Positions 5,669 through 6,000 of a DNA stretch of 6,000 bases are shown here, in pieces. Under the pieces are notes generated by a model. It ran no database searches and was not told the DNA's origin. It saw only the letters and a program-made list of their open reading frames with translations. Origin of the DNA: Dehalococcoidia bacterium. GTDB lineage: Bacteria; Chloroflexota; Dehalococcoidia; JAENJB01. The stretch covers positions 1 to 6,000 of the forward strand of contig JAUYGE010000001.1 in the NCBI GenBank assembly GCA_030690705.1, read 5' to 3'. Positions within the stretch are counted from its first letter, which is position 1. Every line of letters starts with the position of its first letter. The translations under genes and the position numbers were made by a program.

Positions 5669-5774
5669 AACCTCTAGAAATGCCTTTCTGCACTCCTCCT
5701 GCTCACGAAAATACCCCGTTTGTCATTGTAACCAACATCTCCAATCCTCTCTCCTCTGAGGGTCTTGCCTTAAA

Positions 5775-5828
5775 TGTCATTCTGAGGAGCGAGTGAGCCG
5801 AAGCCCTGAGCCTGCCGAAGGGATGACA
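5775..5828. repeat. Small interspersed repeat with TGTCAT...ATGACA ends
   Basis: The 54-nt element begins TGTCATTCTGAGGAGCG and ends GAAGGGATGACA, so its ends are inverted repeats (TGTCATTC against TGTCATCC). Sequences of this kind (TGTCATTC followed by a GAGGAGCGA-type stretch) are common dispersed intergenic repeats in several bacterial groups. The inner 20 nt (5803-5822) are the reverse-orientation relative of the core at 4886-4905. It has no coding capacity and no obvious target duplication beside it. Confidence 0.65.
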
Positions 5829-5854
5829 CGGGGGTGGTACTCTTGGGGCAAAGC

Positions 5855-5877
5855 CTCCCTCTTTGCCAAAGGGGGAG
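5855..5877. repeat. 23-nt near-perfect palindrome (hairpin)
   Basis: CTCCCTCTTT pairs with AAAGGGGGAG around the 3-nt loop GCC: nine Watson-Crick pairs and one T-G pair. On the plus strand CTTTTT follows a few bases later (5880-5886), so it could end the tRNA transcript, but the spacing is longer than in a standard intrinsic terminator. It also resembles CTCCCTCTTTG/CAAAGGGGGAG hairpin repeats found dispersed in other genomes, which may be its real origin. Confidence 0.55.
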
Positions 5878-5979
5878 AGCCCTTTTTCTGCATTCTCCCA
5901 TCAAGGCAACCGACCACGCTATCGCCTCAACCTGACAAAGGACCGGAAGGATTCGTTATAACATGGTAGAGGAGAATTG

Positions 5980-6000
5980 GTGTCTTTACGCTTTGGATTT
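5980..6000 (+). CDS. Possible 5' end of a gene running off the window
   Basis: GAGGAG (5969-5974) lies 5 nt before GTG at 5980, opening a frame MSLRFGF to the window edge. A second option is the ATG at 5963 (MVEENWCLYALD), also open to the edge but with no ribosome binding site. A weak promoter (CTGACA at 5932, TATAAC at 5957, 19-nt spacer) would give a very short leader to the GTG. Only seven codons are visible, so nothing can be said about the product. Confidence 0.25.

Larger units (their letters stand above)
5669..5979. other. Intergenic region with repeat debris and no gene
   Basis: No coding frame with family-like sequence is visible on either strand. It contains a TGTCATT at 5721-5727, a 54-nt element bounded by TGTCAT and ATGACA (5775-5828), and a 23-nt near-perfect palindrome (5855-5877). 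The rest (pyrimidine-rich CTCCTCC and CCTCTCTCC tracts near 5690-5760) shows no recognisable feature. Weak promoter-like hexamers CTGACA (5932-5937) and TATAAC (5957-5962) precede a possible gene start. Confidence 0.6.

Noticed and set aside
5669..6000. Possible integrated element attached at the tRNA 3' end
   Set aside because: No integrase gene and no repeat of the tRNA 3' end are visible within the window, so there is no support for an attachment site.

Overview
The window looks like a chromosomal segment of a fairly GC-rich, probably anaerobic bacterium. A Dehalococcoidia-like member of the Chloroflexota is my best guess. It rests on the gene mix (DUF4349 protein, short MetE-like methyltransferase, Asp/Glu-racemase-superfamily isomerase, lipoprotein-type MsrP, DUF4870 protein) and on dispersed repeats with TGTCATTC-type ends and a CCCTTCG...CTCAG core that I associate with such genomes. 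No marker gene proves this, so the assignment is an inference.

Layout. At 2-391 (+) lies the C-terminal end of a DUF4349 membrane protein that begins upstream of the window. After a 15-nt gap comes a 361-aa cobalamin-independent methionine-synthase-like (UROD/MetE superfamily) protein with a TTG start. It converges, across a 23-nt gap, on a minus-strand pair: a 270-aa maleate isomerase/arylmalonate decarboxylase-type protein (1797-2609), followed 29 nt later by an 83-aa two-helix membrane protein (1516-1767). A near-consensus promoter (TTGACA, 17 nt, TACAAT) sits 5' of this pair. Further along the minus strand is a clear msrP-msrQ operon (4330 to 2760) with an overlapping stop/start. It encodes a molybdopterin protein-methionine-sulfoxide reductase and its haem membrane partner. 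MsrP carries a Tat motif followed by an apparent lipobox.

Divergent from msrPQ, across a 149-nt AT-rich region with repeated short motifs, is a small pyridoxamine-phosphate-oxidase-like flavin protein (4480-4878, +). Beyond a structured repeat and a possible 3' gene remnant comes a DUF4870 membrane protein (5059-5484, +), then a tRNA-Asn with its own promoter and an encoded CCA end. The last 330 nt hold dispersed repeat and palindrome debris and the possible start of a next gene near 5980.

Functionally, the best-supported module is msrPQ, which repairs oxidised methionines in extracytoplasmic proteins with electrons delivered through MsrQ. The flavin-binding protein across the divergent promoter might share regulation, but this is unproven. 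I see no phage, CRISPR array, insertion-sequence transposase or clearly new multi-gene system. The most unusual points are the lipobox on MsrP, the short MetE-like enzyme, the repeat-bearing divergent promoter region, and two diverged copies of a small dispersed repeat.
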